A stretch of 64,000 bases of DNA from Eutreptiella sp. 'Long Island Sound 2002'. Its lineage: Eukaryota > Euglenozoa > Euglenophyceae > Eutreptiales > Eutreptiaceae. Of the stretch, positions 10,638 to 25,100 are shown piece by piece. A program made the translations under genes and the position numbers. Below the pieces are notes generated by a model, which was not told where the DNA came from, did not search any database, and saw nothing but the letters and a program-made list of their open reading frames with translations. The stretch is taken from the NCBI GenBank assembly GCA_964036045.1, contig OZ038383.1, positions 110,705,188-110,769,187 on the forward strand, read 5' to 3'. Every line of letters starts with the position of its first letter. Position 1 is the stretch's first letter.

Positions 10638-13600
10638 ATGGTGAATTGGCAAGAAGCGGGTAGGAGGTGGCCGCAGCCCCACCCCCATGTGGCGCGCCTG
10701 CTGCGCGGATTGCTGTGGGACCAGCAATACCGCTACAGCAATCCCCAGTGCGAAGGCGGCATGCCCGGGAGCTTCGAGCTCCGGGAGGACATGGGGGAGG
10801 ACCGCCTGCGGGCAGTGGAGGAGTGGCTGCGGGCGGAAGGGTACGAGTACCGCTTCCGCCGCAAGCGCTGGAGGACGTGGACCCGGCCGGACAGGCCCGG
10901 CGAAGGGCTGCGCCCCGACGGGATTGAGGAGGACGAGGACCCCAACGCCTACCCGTCGGGCGCCTCGATCAACGTCTCCCTGTGGGACGTGATCGAGAAG
11001 AACTTCCCGGAACCGGGGAGCGAGCGCAGGCTGCAGGGCAGCAGCAGCGCGTCTCCGGCGACGGAGAAGCGGTCCGCCGGGGACAGGAAGCGGGACCGGA
11101 GGTGGCGGGAGTACCAGGAGTCCCTGGCCGCCGAAGCCGCCCAAGGCGCCAAGGGCGGAACCCCAGCCCCGAGTCCCCAACGGGCCAATGGTGGTCATCA
11201 CCCCGGCTCCACCACCCTTGGCGACTACATCAAAGTCGCCAGGCAGTCCAAGGCCAAGCCCCGTCCGCTGCTCCTGAAGCCCCAGCAGGCCTCAGCAGGC
11301 CCCAGCAGCGACGTGGAGTCGGCCCACCGCGGGAGGATGCCGGCCGACCAGGCCAGCTCCAGCAGCAGCGCCGCTCCCGCCCAAAGGGACGTGGCGCGCG
11401 CCTGTGAGCGCGTCTGTTGGGCGCCCTGCAACCTTCGGGTTGCCCGGCAACAGGCCACGCAGCAGAACGCTGCCGTGGAGGGCGCCATCGGCATCGCCCA
11501 TGAGGAGGCCACCGAGTGGGGCAGAGGCATGGACTACCACGCCTCGAAAGTGGCAGCCATCGCGGCCGCTCTCACGGCTGCGGCCGCCCATGAGGCAGTG
11601 GCTGCCCGGATCAGGGCAACCGACGAGGAAGCCCGCCGGACGCAGGAGGCCATTGCCTGCAAGGAGGCCGAGGTGAAGGCGCTGGAAGAGGCGCTTGCCC
11701 AAGAGAGGGCAAAGAAGGAGGCGGAGGAAAGGGCCCACGCCGAAGCAACGGCTAAGGCCCAGGAGGACGCCGCCAAGAAGGAAGCCATCGAGGCTGCGCA
11801 ACGGAAGGTCGCTGAGGAGAAGGCCAAGACGGAGGCGGAGCTGGCAGCGTTGGAAGCGCAGAAGGCGCGGCTGCAGCAGGCCCGGGAAGCCGAGGCGGCT
11901 CGTGCTCGGGAAGAAGCCGAAGCGCGAGCTGCCGCAACCACCGCCGCCGCAATGGAGGAGGCAGAGGCCAAACTCCGCCGCGAGACTCCCCCGGGAGGAT
12001 CACGAGTGGAGACCCTTCGAAAGCTTTTCGAAGGGGACGCCTCCTCCAGGATGACGCTGGATGAGGCGGACACGGGCAGCAGTGGGAGCAGTGGCACCAC
12101 CGCCCATCGACGGAGGAAGGGCAAGGGGAAGACCCCCGACAGGCCGCGGAGGCCAGCGGGTGGACACCCCCATGACAGTGACCCCTTCTTCACCGCCAGT
12201 GACGGGGATGAACGAGGCCGCCGACATCGCCAAGTGGTGGCTTGGACGGGCGGAGGCGGCGGAGACGTCCCCATGGAACCGGAAGGTGAGGATGAGGATC
12301 TCCCTCCTCCCTACCGGAGCTCGGAGTCCTCCGTGACCGAGACGCCCAGGTGGGGCGACATGGACGAGGATGACGACATGGAGTTCGGCATCACGAGGAA
12401 GCGCCCATCCTCGGTTCCACCGAGGCGACCCGGCGGAGACCCACCGGGACACCCTGGCGGAGGACCATCAGGACCCCCTGGAGGACGCCCACCAAGTGGA
12501 CCCCCTGGAGGCGGACCGCCGGGCGGGGGAGGACCCCCTGGACCGGGCGGACCCGGCGGAGGCCCTCCTGGAGGACCCCCTGGGGACCCCGACGACCCAC
12601 CAGGGGACGGCGACCCGGATACCACCTGGCGGTGGATTGTCTACCTCCGCAGGAGGGTCCAGTTGCTCGAGCTGGAGGTAGACACGGGCAAGAGCGAGGT
12701 GGCTTGCATCTCCACGGTCGCCGCGCGCGCGCAGAAGGAGCTGGACATCGCCAGGGCCGAGACCAAGTCGCTGACCAACGTCGTCAGCGGCCTGCAGGAG
12801 AGGCTGGACGCGCTGGAAGCCCGTGGGAGCGTCGGCAGCGACCACCCACCCCTGGAGTCTGGCTCGTCGGACGACGGCTGGGGACCCGGACCAGGTCCAG
12901 GCAGACCCCACGCCCCCGGCAGAGCCCCCAGGAGTCGCCCCAGCGCCAGTGCCCCCTCTCTCACCGCCCCCTCTCACCACAGCGCGGGCCGCCGCAACGA
13001 GCGCGTGCCGCCCAGCAGTGGCAGTGAGGAATGGCGTGATGAGTGGCTCAGCGCGGAGTACCGCAACCGCCGTGCTCCACCGCGGACACCGGTACGCCCC
13101 CGGCGCCCTGCACCACCACCTGGACCACCACCTGGCCCGGTGCCAATCTCAATGGCTGGAGGACGTTATGGTGGACTCAGGGATGAGGTTCCCAGAGGAG
13201 ACGTGGAGTGGGATGTCGGCGAAGGTGAGGACCTGGACCTGGACCTGGAGGAGTTCGACATCAGCCCGCCGCGTGGTGTACGACGGGAGGCGGCTGAACT
13301 CAGCCGCCGGCGCCGTGATGAAGATGCGTACATGGAAAGAGTACGGCGTGAACATTTTGGTTCAGCGTACGTGGAGGAACCACGGCGTAGCCACAGGGAT
13401 TCCATGGAGGAGATGGACGTGGCGGCCGTGGGAGTCCGTGGGCGAGGATCGTACCCCTCATGGATCATACCCCTCATGGATCGTACTCCTCATGGATCGT
13501 ACCCCTCATGGATCGTACCCCTCATGGATCGTACCCCTCATGGATCGTACCCCTCATGGATCGTACCCCTCCGGTATGGTAGCCCTCAGGGATTGTACCC

Positions 13601-14780
13601 CTTATGGATCGCACCCCTCATGGATCGTACCCCTCAGGGATCGTACCCCTCATGGATCGTACCCCTCATGGATCGTACCCCTCATGGATCGTACCCCGCA
13701 TGGATCGTACCCCTCATTAATGATACCCCTCATGGATCGTACCCCTCAAGGATTATACCCCTCATGGATCGTACCCCTTATGGATCGCACCCCTCATGGA
13801 TCGTACCCCTCAAGGATCATACGCCTCATGGATCGTACCCCTCATGGATCATATCCCTCATGGATCGTACCCCTCATGGATTGTACCCCTCATGGATCGT
13901 ACCCCTCATGGATCGTACCCCTCAGGGCTCGTACCCCTCATGGATCGTACCCCTCATGGATCGTACTCCTCATGGATCGTACCACTCAGGGATCGTTCCC
14001 CTCATGGATCGTACCCCTCATGGATCGTACCCCTCAGGGATCGTACCCCTCATGGATCGTACCCCTCAGGGCTCGTACCCCTCATGGATCGTACCCCTGA
14101 TGGATCGTACCCCTCATGGATTGTACCCCTCATGGATTGTACCCATCATGGATCCTACCCCTCATGGATCGTGCCCCTCATGGATCGTACCCCTCAGGGA
14201 TCGTACCCCTCATGGATCGTGCCCCTCATGGATCGTACCCCTCATGGATCGTACCCCTCATGGATCGTACGCCTCAGGGATCGTACCACTCATGGATCGT
14301 GCCCCTCATGGATTGTACCCCTCATGGTTCGTACTCCTCATGGATCATACACCTCATGGATCGTACCCCTCATGGGTCGTACCGCTCATGGATCGTGTCC
14401 CGCAGGGATCGTACCCCTCATGGATTGTACCACTCATGGATCGTTCCCCTCATGGATCGTACCCCTCATGGATCGTACCCCTCATGGATCGTACCCCTCA
14501 TGGATCGTACCCCTCATGGATCATACCCCTCAGGGATTGTACCACTCATGGATCGTACCCCTCATGGTTCGTGCCCCTCCTGGATCGTGCCCCTCTTGGA
14601 TCGTACCCCTCATGGATCGCACCCCACATGGATCGTACCCCTCATGGATTGTACCCCTCATGGATCATACCCCTCAGGGATTGTACCCCTCATGGATCGT
14701 ACCCCTCATGGATCGTACCCCTCATGGATCGTACTCCTCATGGATCGTACTCCTCAGGGATCGTACGCCTCATGGATTGA
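10638..14780 (+). pseudogene. Truncated Gag-like retroelement ORF running into satellite
   Basis: The first ATG after the in-frame stop at 10584 is at 10638, in the favourable context GCCATGG. The first 936 or so residues are non-satellite; after 13445 the frame continues through satellite for about 440 residues to 14780. Visible parts, in residues from this ATG: a charged N-terminal region with many Trp and Arg (1-130), a long Ala/Glu/Arg-rich coiled coil (about 320-450), an acidic patch with a PPPY late-domain-like motif (about 556), a Gly/Pro-rich tract of GGPPGG type (about 598-660), a second coiled coil (about 669-731) and an Arg/acidic C-terminal part. This layout resembles Gag or ORF1 proteins of LTR elements, but no nucleocapsid finger, protease or reverse transcriptase follows, so the call is an inference. 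The satellite-coded tail almost certainly reflects truncation. It could also be a host coiled-coil protein of unknown role. Confidence 0.5.
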
Positions 14781-16689
14781 ACCCCTCAGGAATCGAACCC
14801 CTCATGGATCCTACCCCTCAGGGATCGTACCCCTCATGAATCGTGCCCCTAATGATCGTACCCATCAGGGATCGTACCCCTCATGCATTGTACGCCTCAG
14901 GGATCGTACCCCTCAGGGATCGTACCCCTCATGGATCGTACCTCTCATGGATGTTACCACTCATGGATCGTACCCCTCATGGATCATACCCCTCAAGGAT
15001 GGTACCCCTTAGGGATCGTAACCCTCATAGATCGTACCCGTCATGGATCGTACCCCTCATGGATCGTACCCCTCATGGATCGTAGCCCTCATTGATCGTA
15101 CCCCTCAGGGATCGTACCCCTCATGGATTGTACCCCTCATGGATCGTACCCCTTATGGATCGTACGTCTCATGGATCTTACCACTCAGGGATCGTACCCC
15201 TCATGGATCGTACCCCTCAGGGATTGTACCCCTGAGGGATCGTACCCCTCGTGCATCGTACCCCTCATGGATCGTACCCCTCATGGATCGTACGCCTCAG
15301 GGATCGTACCCCTCATGGATCGTACCCCTCATGGATCGTACCCCTCATGGATCGTACCCCTCATGGATCGTACCCCTCGTGGATCGTACGCCTCAGGGAT
15401 CGTACTCCTCGGGGATCGTACCCCTCAGGGATCGTACCCCTCATGGATCGTACCCCTCAGAATTGTACCCCTCATGGATCGTACCCCTGATGGATCGTAC
15501 CCCTCATGGATCGTACCCCTCATGGATCGTACCCCTCATGGATTGTACCCCTCATGGATCGTACCCCTCAGGGATCGTACCCCTCATGGATCGCACCCCT
15601 CATGGATCGTACCCCTCATGGATCGTGCCCCTCATCGATCGTACCCCGTATGGATCGTACGCCTCATGGATCTTACCACTCATGGATCGTACCCCTTATG
15701 GATCGTACCTCTCATGGGTCTTACCATTTATGGATCGTACCTCTCATGGATCTTACCACTCATGGATCGTACCCCTCATGGATCGTACCCCTCAGGTATT
15801 GTACCCCTCGTGGATCGTACCCATCAGGAATCTTACCACTCATGGATCGTACCACTCATGGATCGTACCCCTCAGGGATCGTACCCCTCGTGGATCGTAC
15901 CCCCCATGGATCGTACCCCTCATGGATCGTGCCCGTCATGGATTGTACCCCTCATGGTTCGTACCCCTCATGGATCGTACCCCTCATGGATCGTACCCCG
16001 TATGGATCGTACCCCTCATGGATCGTACCCCTTAGGGATCGTACCCCTCAGGGATGGTATCTCTCATGGATCGTACCCCTCATGGATCGTACCCCTCATG
16101 GATCGTACCCCTCATGGATCGTACCCCTCATGGATCGTGCCCCTCATGAATGGTAGCGCTCACCGATCGTACCCCTCATGGATCGTGCCCCTCATGGATC
16201 GTACGCCTTAGGGATCGTACCCCTCATGGATCGTGCCCCTCATGAATTGTACCCCTCATGGTTCGTACTCCTCATGGATCGTACCCCTCATGGATCGTAC
16301 CCGTCAGGGATCGTACCCCTCATGGATCGTACGCCTCATGGATCGTACGCCTTAGGGATCGTACCCCTCATGGATCGTGCCCCTCATGGATTGTACCCCT
16401 CATGGTTCATACTCCTCATGGATCGTACCCCTCATGGATCGTACCCGTCAGGGATCGTACCCCTCATGGATGCTACCCCTCAGGGATCGTACCTCTGATG
16501 GATCGTACCCCTCAGGAATCGTACCCCTCATAGATCGTACACCTCATGGATCGTACCCCTGATGGATCGCACCCCTCATGGATCGTACCCCTCATGGATC
16601 GTGCCCCTCAGGGATCATATCCCTCATGGATCGTACCCCTCATGGATCGTACCCCTCATGGATCGTACCCCTCATGGATCGTACCCCTC

Positions 16690-17813
16690 ATGGATCGTAC
16701 CCCTCATGGATCGTACCCCTCAAGGATTGTACCACTCAGCGATCGTACCCCTCCAGCATCGTACCCCTCAGGCATCTTACCCCTTAGGGATCGTAGCCCC
16801 CGGGGATCGTACCCCTCATGAATCGTGCCCCTAATGGATCGTACCCCTCATGGGTTATACCCCTCATGAATCGTCCCCCTCATGGATCGTACCCCTCATG
16901 GATCGTACCTCTCATGGATCGTACCCCTCATGGATCGTACCCCTCATGGATCGTGCCCCTTAGAAATCCTACCCCTCAGGAATCGTACCCCTCATGGATC
17001 GGACCCGTTAGGGATCGTACCCGTCACGGATCGTACCCCCCAGAGATCGTACATCTCAGGGATCGTACCCCTTAGGGATTGTACCCCTCATGGATCATAC
17101 CCCTATGGATCGTACCCCTCATGCATCGTACCCCTCATGGATCGTACTCCTCAAAGATCGTGCGTCTCATGAATCGTACCCCTCATGGATCGTACCCCTC
17201 ATGGATCGTATCCCTCATGGGTCGTGCCCCTCATGGATCGTGACCCTCATGGATCGTACCCCTCATGGATCGTACCCCTCATGGATCGTACCCCTCATGG
17301 ATCGTACCCCTCATGGATCGTTGCCCTCATGGATCGTACCCCTCAAGGATTGTACCACTCAGCGATCGTACCCCTCCAGCATCGTACCCCTCAGGCATCT
17401 TACCCCTTAGGGATCGTAGCCCCCGGGGATCGTACCCCTCATGAATCGTGCCCCTAATGGATCGTACCCCTCATGGGTTATACCCCTCATGAATCGTCCC
17501 CCTCATGGATCGTACCCCTCATGGATCGTACCTCTCATGGATCGTACCGCTCATGGATCGTACCCCTCATGGATCGTGCCCCTTAGAAATCCTACCCCTC
17601 AGGAATCGTACCCCTCATGGATCGGACCCGTTAGGGATCGTACCCGTCACGGATCGTACCCCCCAGAGATCGTACATCTCAGAGATCGTACCCCTTAGGG
17701 ATTGTACCCCTCATGGATCGTACCCCTATGGATCGTACCCCTCATGCATCGTACCCCTCATGGATCGTACCCCTCAAAGATCGTGCGTCTCATGAATCGT
17801 ACCCCTCATGGAT
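16690..17813 (+). repeat. Tandem duplication in satellite, offset 623 bp
   Basis: The variant series at about 16690-17190 recurs at about 17313-17813. Markers include the CCTCCAGCATCG unit, the unit with CCCCCGGGGATCG (16797 and 17420), CCTAATGG, CCCCTCATGGGTTATACC and the shortened unit CCCCTATGGATCG. Open frames 16818-17075 and 17441-17698 encode almost the same peptide. The offset of 623 is not a multiple of 16, so a unit of irregular length lies inside. Confidence 0.88.
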
Positions 17814-18749
17814 CGTACCCCTCATGGATCGTATCCCTCATGGGTCGTGCCCCTCATGGATCGTACCCCTCATGGATTGTACCCCTCATGGTTCGTACTT
17901 TTCATGGATCGTACCCCTCATGGATTGTACCCCTCATGGATCGCACCCCTCATGGATCGTACCCCTCACGGATCGTACCCCTCATGGATCGTACCCCTCA
18001 TGGATCGTACCCCTCATGGATCGTACCCCTCATGGATCGTACCCCTCAGGGATCGTACCCCTCATGGATCGTACCCCTCATGGATGATACCCCTCATGGA
18101 TCGTACCCCTCAAGGATTGTACACCTCATGGATCGTACCCCTCAGGGATCGTACCCCTCATGGATCGTACCCCTCATGGATCGTACCCCTCATAGACCGT
18201 ACCCCTCATGACTCATACCCCTCATGGATCCTACTTCTCAGAGGTTGTACCCCTCATGGATCGTACCCCTCATGGATCGTACCCCTCATGGATCGTACCC
18301 CTCATGGATCGTACCCCTCATGGATCCTACTTCTCAGAGGTTGTACCCCTTATGGTTCGTACCCCTCATGGTTCGTACCCCTCATGGATCGTACCCCTCA
18401 TGGATGGTACCCCTCATGGATCGTACCCCTCATGGATCGTACCCCTCATGGATCATACCCCTCATGGATCGTACCCCTCATGGATTGTACCCCTCATGGA
18501 TCGTACCCCTCATGCATCGTATCCCTCATGGATCGTACCCCTCACGGATCGTACCCCTCCGGTATGGTACTCCTCACGGATCGTACCCCTTATGGATCGC
18601 GCCCCTCATGGATCGTACCCCTGTTGGATCATACCCCTCATGGATCGTACTCCTGATGGATCGTACCCCTCATGGATCGTACCCCTCATGGATGATACCC
18701 CTCATGGATCGTACCCCTCAAGGATTATACCCCTCATGGATCGCACCCC

Positions 18750-21040
18750 CCATGCATCGTACCCCTCAAGGATCGTACCCCTCATGGATCGTACCCCTCA
18801 TGGATCGTACCCCTCATGGATCGTACCCCTCATGGATGATACCCCTCATGGATCGTACCCCTCAAGGATTGTACCCCTCAGGGATCGTACCCCTCATGGA
18901 CCATATCCCTCATGGATCGTACCCCTCCGGTACGGTAGCCGTCAGGGTCCGACCCCTCATGGATCGTACACCTCATGGATCGTGCCCCTCATGGATCGTA
19001 CCCCTCATGAATCATGGATTGTACCCCTCATGGATCGTGACCCTCATGGATCGTACTCCTCATGGATCGTACTCCTCAGAGATCGTATGCCTCATGAATC
19101 GCACCCCTCATGGATCCCACCCCTCATGGATCGTCCCCCTCATGGATCGTACCCCTCAGGCATCTTACCCCTTAGGGATCGTAGCCCCCGGGGATCGTAC
19201 CGCTCATGGGTCGTACCCCTCATGGATCGTACCCATCAGGGATCGTACCCCTCAGGGATCGTACCCCTTATGGATCGTACCCCTCATGGATCGTACCCCT
19301 CATGGATCGTAGCCCTCATGGATCGTACCCCTCATCGATCGTACCCCTCAGGAATCGTACCCCTCATGGATCGTACCCCTCATGGATCGGACCCCTTAGG
19401 GATCGTACCCGTCACGGATCGTACCCCCCACAGATCGTACCCCTCAGGGATTGTACCCCTTAGGGATTGTACCCCTCATAGATCGTACCCCTATGGATCG
19501 TACCCCTCATGGATCGTACCCCTCATGGATCGTACCCCTCAAAGGTCGTGCCTCTCATGAATCGTACTCCTCATGGATCGTACTCCTCAGGGATCGTACC
19601 CCTCATGGATTGTAGCCCTCATGGATCGTACCCCTCATGGATTGTGCCCCTCACGGATCGTACCCCTCATGGATCGTTCCCCTCATGGATGGTACCCCTC
19701 ATGGATCGGACCCCTCATGGATCGTACCCCTCGTGGATCGTACCCCTCATGGATCGTCCCCCTCATGGATCGTACCCCTCATGGATCGTACTTCTGAGAG
19801 GTTGTGCCCCTCATGGTTCGTACCCCTCAGGGATCGTACCCCTCATGGATTGTACCCCTCATGGATGATACCCCTCATGGATCGTACCCCTCAAGGATTG
19901 TACCCCTCATGGATCGTACCCCTCATGGATTGTACCCCTCATGGATCGTACCCCTCATGGATCGTACCCCTCATGGATCGTACCCCTCATGGATCGTACC
20001 CCTCATGGATGATACCCCTCATGGATCGTACCCCTCAAGGATTGTACCCCTCAGGGATCGTACCCCTCATGGACCATATCCCTCATGGATCGTACCCCTC
20101 CGGTATGGTAGCCGTCAGGGTCCGACCCCTCATGGATCGTACACCTCATGGATCGTGCCCCTCATGGATCGTACCCCTCATGAATCATGGATTGTACCCC
20201 TCATGGATCGTGACCCTCATGGATCGTACTCCTCATGGATCGTACTCCTCAGAGATCGTATGCCTCATGAATCGCACCCCTCATGGATCCCACCCCTCAT
20301 GGATCGTCCCCCTCATGGATCGTACCCCTCAGGCATCTTACCCCTTAGGGATCGTAGCCCCCGGGGATCGTACCGCTCATGGGTCGTACCCCTCATGGAT
20401 CGTACCCATCAGGGATCGTACCCCTCAGGGATCGTACCCCTTATGGATCGTACCCCTCATGGATCGTACCCCTCATGGATCGTAGCCCTCATGGATCGTA
20501 CCCCTCATCGATCGTACCCCTCAGGAATCGTACCCCTCATGGATCGTACCCCTCATGGATCGGACCCCTTAGGGATCGTACCCGTCACGGATCGTACCCC
20601 CCAAAGATCGTACCCCTCAGGGATTGTACCCCTTAGGGATTGTACCCCTCATAGATCGTACCCCTATGGATCGTACCCCTCATGGATCGTACCCCTCATC
20701 GATCGTACCCCTCAAAGGTCGTGCCTCTCATGAATCGTACTCCTCATGGATCGTACTCCTCAGGGATCGTACCCCTCATGGATTGTAGCCCTCATGGATC
20801 GTACCCCTCATGGATTGTGCCCCTCACGGATCGTACCCCTCATGGATCGTTCCCCTCATGGATCGTACCCCTCGTGGATCGTACCCCTCATGGATCGTCC
20901 CCCTCATGGATCGTACCCCTCATGGATCGTACTTCTGAGAGGTTGTGCCCCTCATGGTTCGTACCCCTCAGGGATCGTACCCCTCATGGATTGTACCCCT
21001 CATGGATGATACCCCTCATGAATCGTACCCCTCAAGGATT
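18750..21040 (+). repeat. Tandem duplication in satellite, offset 1173 bp
   Basis: The series beginning near 18750-18870 recurs 1173 bp later. Paired landmarks are the CGGTACGGTAGCCGTCAGGG motif near 18928 and its counterpart near 20101, the GAATCATGG insert, and the CCCCCGGGG unit. Open frames 19206-19463 and 20379-20636 are near-identical. Near the right end the offset falls to 1141 (CTTCTGAGAGG at 19791 and 20932), which indicates loss of two units in the second copy. Confidence 0.88.
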
Positions 21041-22149
21041 GTACCCCTCATGGATCGTACCCCTCATGGATTGTACCCCTCATGGATCGTACCCCTCATG
21101 GATCGTACCGATCATGGATCGTACCCCTCATGGATCGCACCCCTCATGGATCGTACCCCTCTTGGATCGTACCCATCAGGGATCGTACCCCTCATGGATC
21201 GTACCCCTCATGGATCGTACCCCTCATAGATCGTACCCCTCATGACTCATACCCCTCATGGATCCTACTTCTCAGAGGTTGTACCCCTCATGGATCGTAC
21301 CCCTCATGGATCGTACCCCTCATGGATCGTACCCCTCATGGATCCTACTTCTCAGAGGTTGTACCCCTTATGGTTCGTACCCCTCATGGTTCGTACCCCT
21401 CATGGATCGCACCCCTCATGGATCGTACCCCTCATGGATCGTACCCCTCATGGATCGTACCCCTCATGGATCATACCCCTCATGGATCGTCCCCCTCAGG
21501 GATCGTACCCCTCATGGATCGTACCCCTCATGGATCGTACCCCTCATGGATCGTACCCCTCATGGATCCTACCCCTCATGGATCGTACCACTCATGGATC
21601 CTACCCCTCATGGATCGTACCCCTTATGGATCGCACCCCTCATGGATCGTACCCCTCATGGATCATACCCCTCATGGATCGTACTCCTCATGGATCGTAC
21701 CCCTCATGGATCGTACCCGTCATGGATCGTAACCCTGATGGATCGTACCCCTCATGGATGATACCCCTCATGGATCGTACCCCTCAAGGATTATACTCCT
21801 CATGGATCGCAGCCCTCATGCATCGTACCCCTCATGGATCGTACCCCTCATGGATGGTACCCCTCATGGATCGTAGGCCTCATGGATCGTACCCCTCATG
21901 GATCGTACCCCTCATGGATCCTACCCCTCATGGATCGTACCACTCATGGATCCTACCCCTCATGGATCGTACCCCTTATGGATCGCACCCCTCATGGATC
22001 GTACCCCTCATGGATCATACCCCTCATGGATCGTACTCCTCATGGATCGTACCCCTCATGGATCGTACCCGTCATGGATCGTACCCCTGATGGATCGTAC
22101 CCCTCATAGATGATACCCCTCATGGATCGTACCCCTCAAGGAGTGTACC

Positions 22150-25100
22150 CCTCATGGATCGTACCCCTCGTGGATCGTACCCCTCATGGATCGTACCCCT
22201 CAAGGATCGTACCCCGCATGGATCATACCCCTCATGGAGCGTACCCCTCATGGATCGTACCCCTTATGGATCGCAGCCCTCATGGATCGTACCCCTCATG
22301 GATCATACCCCTCATGGATCGTACTCCTCATGGATAGTACCCCTCATGGATCGTACCCGTCATGGATCGTACCCCTGATGGATCGTACCCCTCATGGATC
22401 GTACCCCTCAAGGATTGTACCCCTCATGGATCGTACCCCTCATGGATCGTACCCCTCATGGATCGTACCCCTCAAGGATCGTACCCCTCATGGATCGTAC
22501 CCCTCATGGATCATACCCCTCATGGATCGTACCCCTCATGGATCGTCCCCCTCATGGAGCGTACCCCTCATGGATCGTACCCCTCAGGGATCGTACCCCT
22601 CATGGATCGGACCCCTCATGGATCGTACCCCTCAGGGATCGTACTCCTCAGGGATCGTACCCCTCATGGACCATATCCCTCATGGATCGTACCCCTCCGG
22701 TATGGTAGCCGTCAGGGTCGGACCCCTCATGGATCGTACCCCTCATGGATCGTACCCCTCATGGATAGTACCCCTCATGAATCATGGATCGTACCCCTCA
22801 TGGATCGTAGCCCTCATGGATCGTACCCCTCATGGATCGTACTCCTCATTAATCGTACTCCTCAGGGATCGTATGCCTCATGGAGCATACCCCTCATGGA
22901 TCCTACCCCTCATGGATCGTCCCCCTCATGGATCGTACCCCTCATGGATCGTACCCCTCATGGATCGTACCCCTCATGGATCGTACTCCTCATGGATCGT
23001 ACCCCTCATGGATCGTACCCGTCATGGATCGTACCCCTGATGGATCGTACCCCTCATGGATGATACCCCTCATGGATCGTACCCCTCAAGGATTATACTC
23101 CTCATGGATCGCACCCCTCATGCATCGTACCCCTCATGGATCGTACCCCTCATGGATCGTACCCCTCATGGATCGTATCCCTCATGGATCGTACTCCTCA
23201 TGGATGATACCCCTCATGGATCGTAGCCCTCATGGATCGTACCCCTCATGGATCGTACCCCTCATGGATCGTACCCCTCAAGGATCGTACCCCTCATGGA
23301 TCATACCCCTCAGGGATCGTACCCCTCATGGATCGTCCCCCTCATGGAGCGTACCCCTCATGGATCGTACCCCTTATGGATCGCACCCCTAAGGGATGGT
23401 ACCCCTCATGGATCATAGCCCTCATGGATCGTACTCCTCATGGATCGTACCCCTCATGGATCGTACCCGTCATGGATCGTACGCCTGATGGATCGTACCC
23501 CTCATGGATGATACCCCTCATGGATCGTACCCCTCAAGGATTGTACTCCTCATGGATCGCACCCCTCATGGATCGTACCCCTCATGGATGATACCCCTCA
23601 TGGATCGTACCCCTCATGGATCGTACCCCTCATGGATCGTACCCCTCACGGATGATACCCCTCATGGATTGTACCCCTCAAGGAGTGTACCCCTCATGCA
23701 TCGTACCCCTCATGGATCGTACCCCTCATGGATCGTACCCCTCAAGGATTGTACCCCTCATGGATCATACCCCTCATGGATCGTACCCCTCATGGATCGT
23801 CCCCCTCATGGAGCGTACCCCTCATGGATCGTACCCCTTATGGATCGCACCCCTCATGGATCGTACCCCTCATGGATCATACCCCTCGTGGATCGTACTC
23901 CTCATGGATCATACCCCTCATGGATCGTACCCGTCATGGATCGTACCCCTGATGGATCGTACCCCTCATGGATGATACCCCTCATGGATTGTACCCCTCA
24001 AGGATTATACTCCTCATGGATCGCACCCCTCATGCATCGTACCCATCAAGGATCGTACCCCTCATGGATCGTACCCCTCATGGATCGTACCCCTCATGGA
24101 TCGTACCCCTCATGGATCGTACCACTCATGGATCGTACCCCTCATGGATCGTACCCCTCAAGGATCGTACCCCTCATGGATCGTACCCCTCATGGATCAT
24201 ACCCCTCATGGATCGTACCCCTCATGGATCGTCCCCCTCATGGAGCGTACCCCTCATGGATCAAACCCCTCAGGGATCGTACCCCTCATGGATCAGACCC
24301 CTCATGGATCGTACCCCTCAGGGATCGTACCCCTCAGGGATCGTACCCCTCAGGGATCGTACCCCTCATGGACCATATCCCTCATGGATCGTACCCCTCC
24401 GGTATGGTAGCCGTCAGGGTCGGACCCCTCATGGATCGTACCCCTCATGGATCGTACCCCTCATGGATAGTACCCCTCATGAATCATGGATCGTACCCCT
24501 CATGGATCGTACCCCTCATGGATTGTACCCCTCATGGATCGTACTCCTCATGGATCGTACTCCTCAGGGATCGTATGCCTCATGGAGCATACCCCTCATG
24601 GATCCTACCCCTCATGGATCGTCCCCCTCATGGATCGTACCCCTCATGGATCGTACCCCTCATGGATCGTACCCCTCATGGATCGTACTCCTCATGGATC
24701 GTACCCCTCATGGATCGTACCCGTCATGGATGGTACCCCTGATGGATCGTACCCCTCATGGATGATACCCCTCATGGATCGTACCCCTCAAGGATTATAC
24801 TCCTCATGGATCGCACCCCTCATGCATCGTACCCCTCATGGATCGTACCCCTCATGAATCGTACCCCTCATGGATCGTACCCCTCATGGATCGTACCCCT
24901 CATGGATGATACCCCTCATGGATCGTACCCCTCAAGGATTGTACCCCTCATGGATCGTACCCCTCATGGATCGTACCCCTCATGGATCGTACCCCTCAAG
25001 GATCGTACCCCTCATGGATCATACCCCTCATGGATCGTACCCCTCATGGATCGTCCCCCTCATGGAGCGTACCCCTCATGGATCGTACCCCTTATGGATC

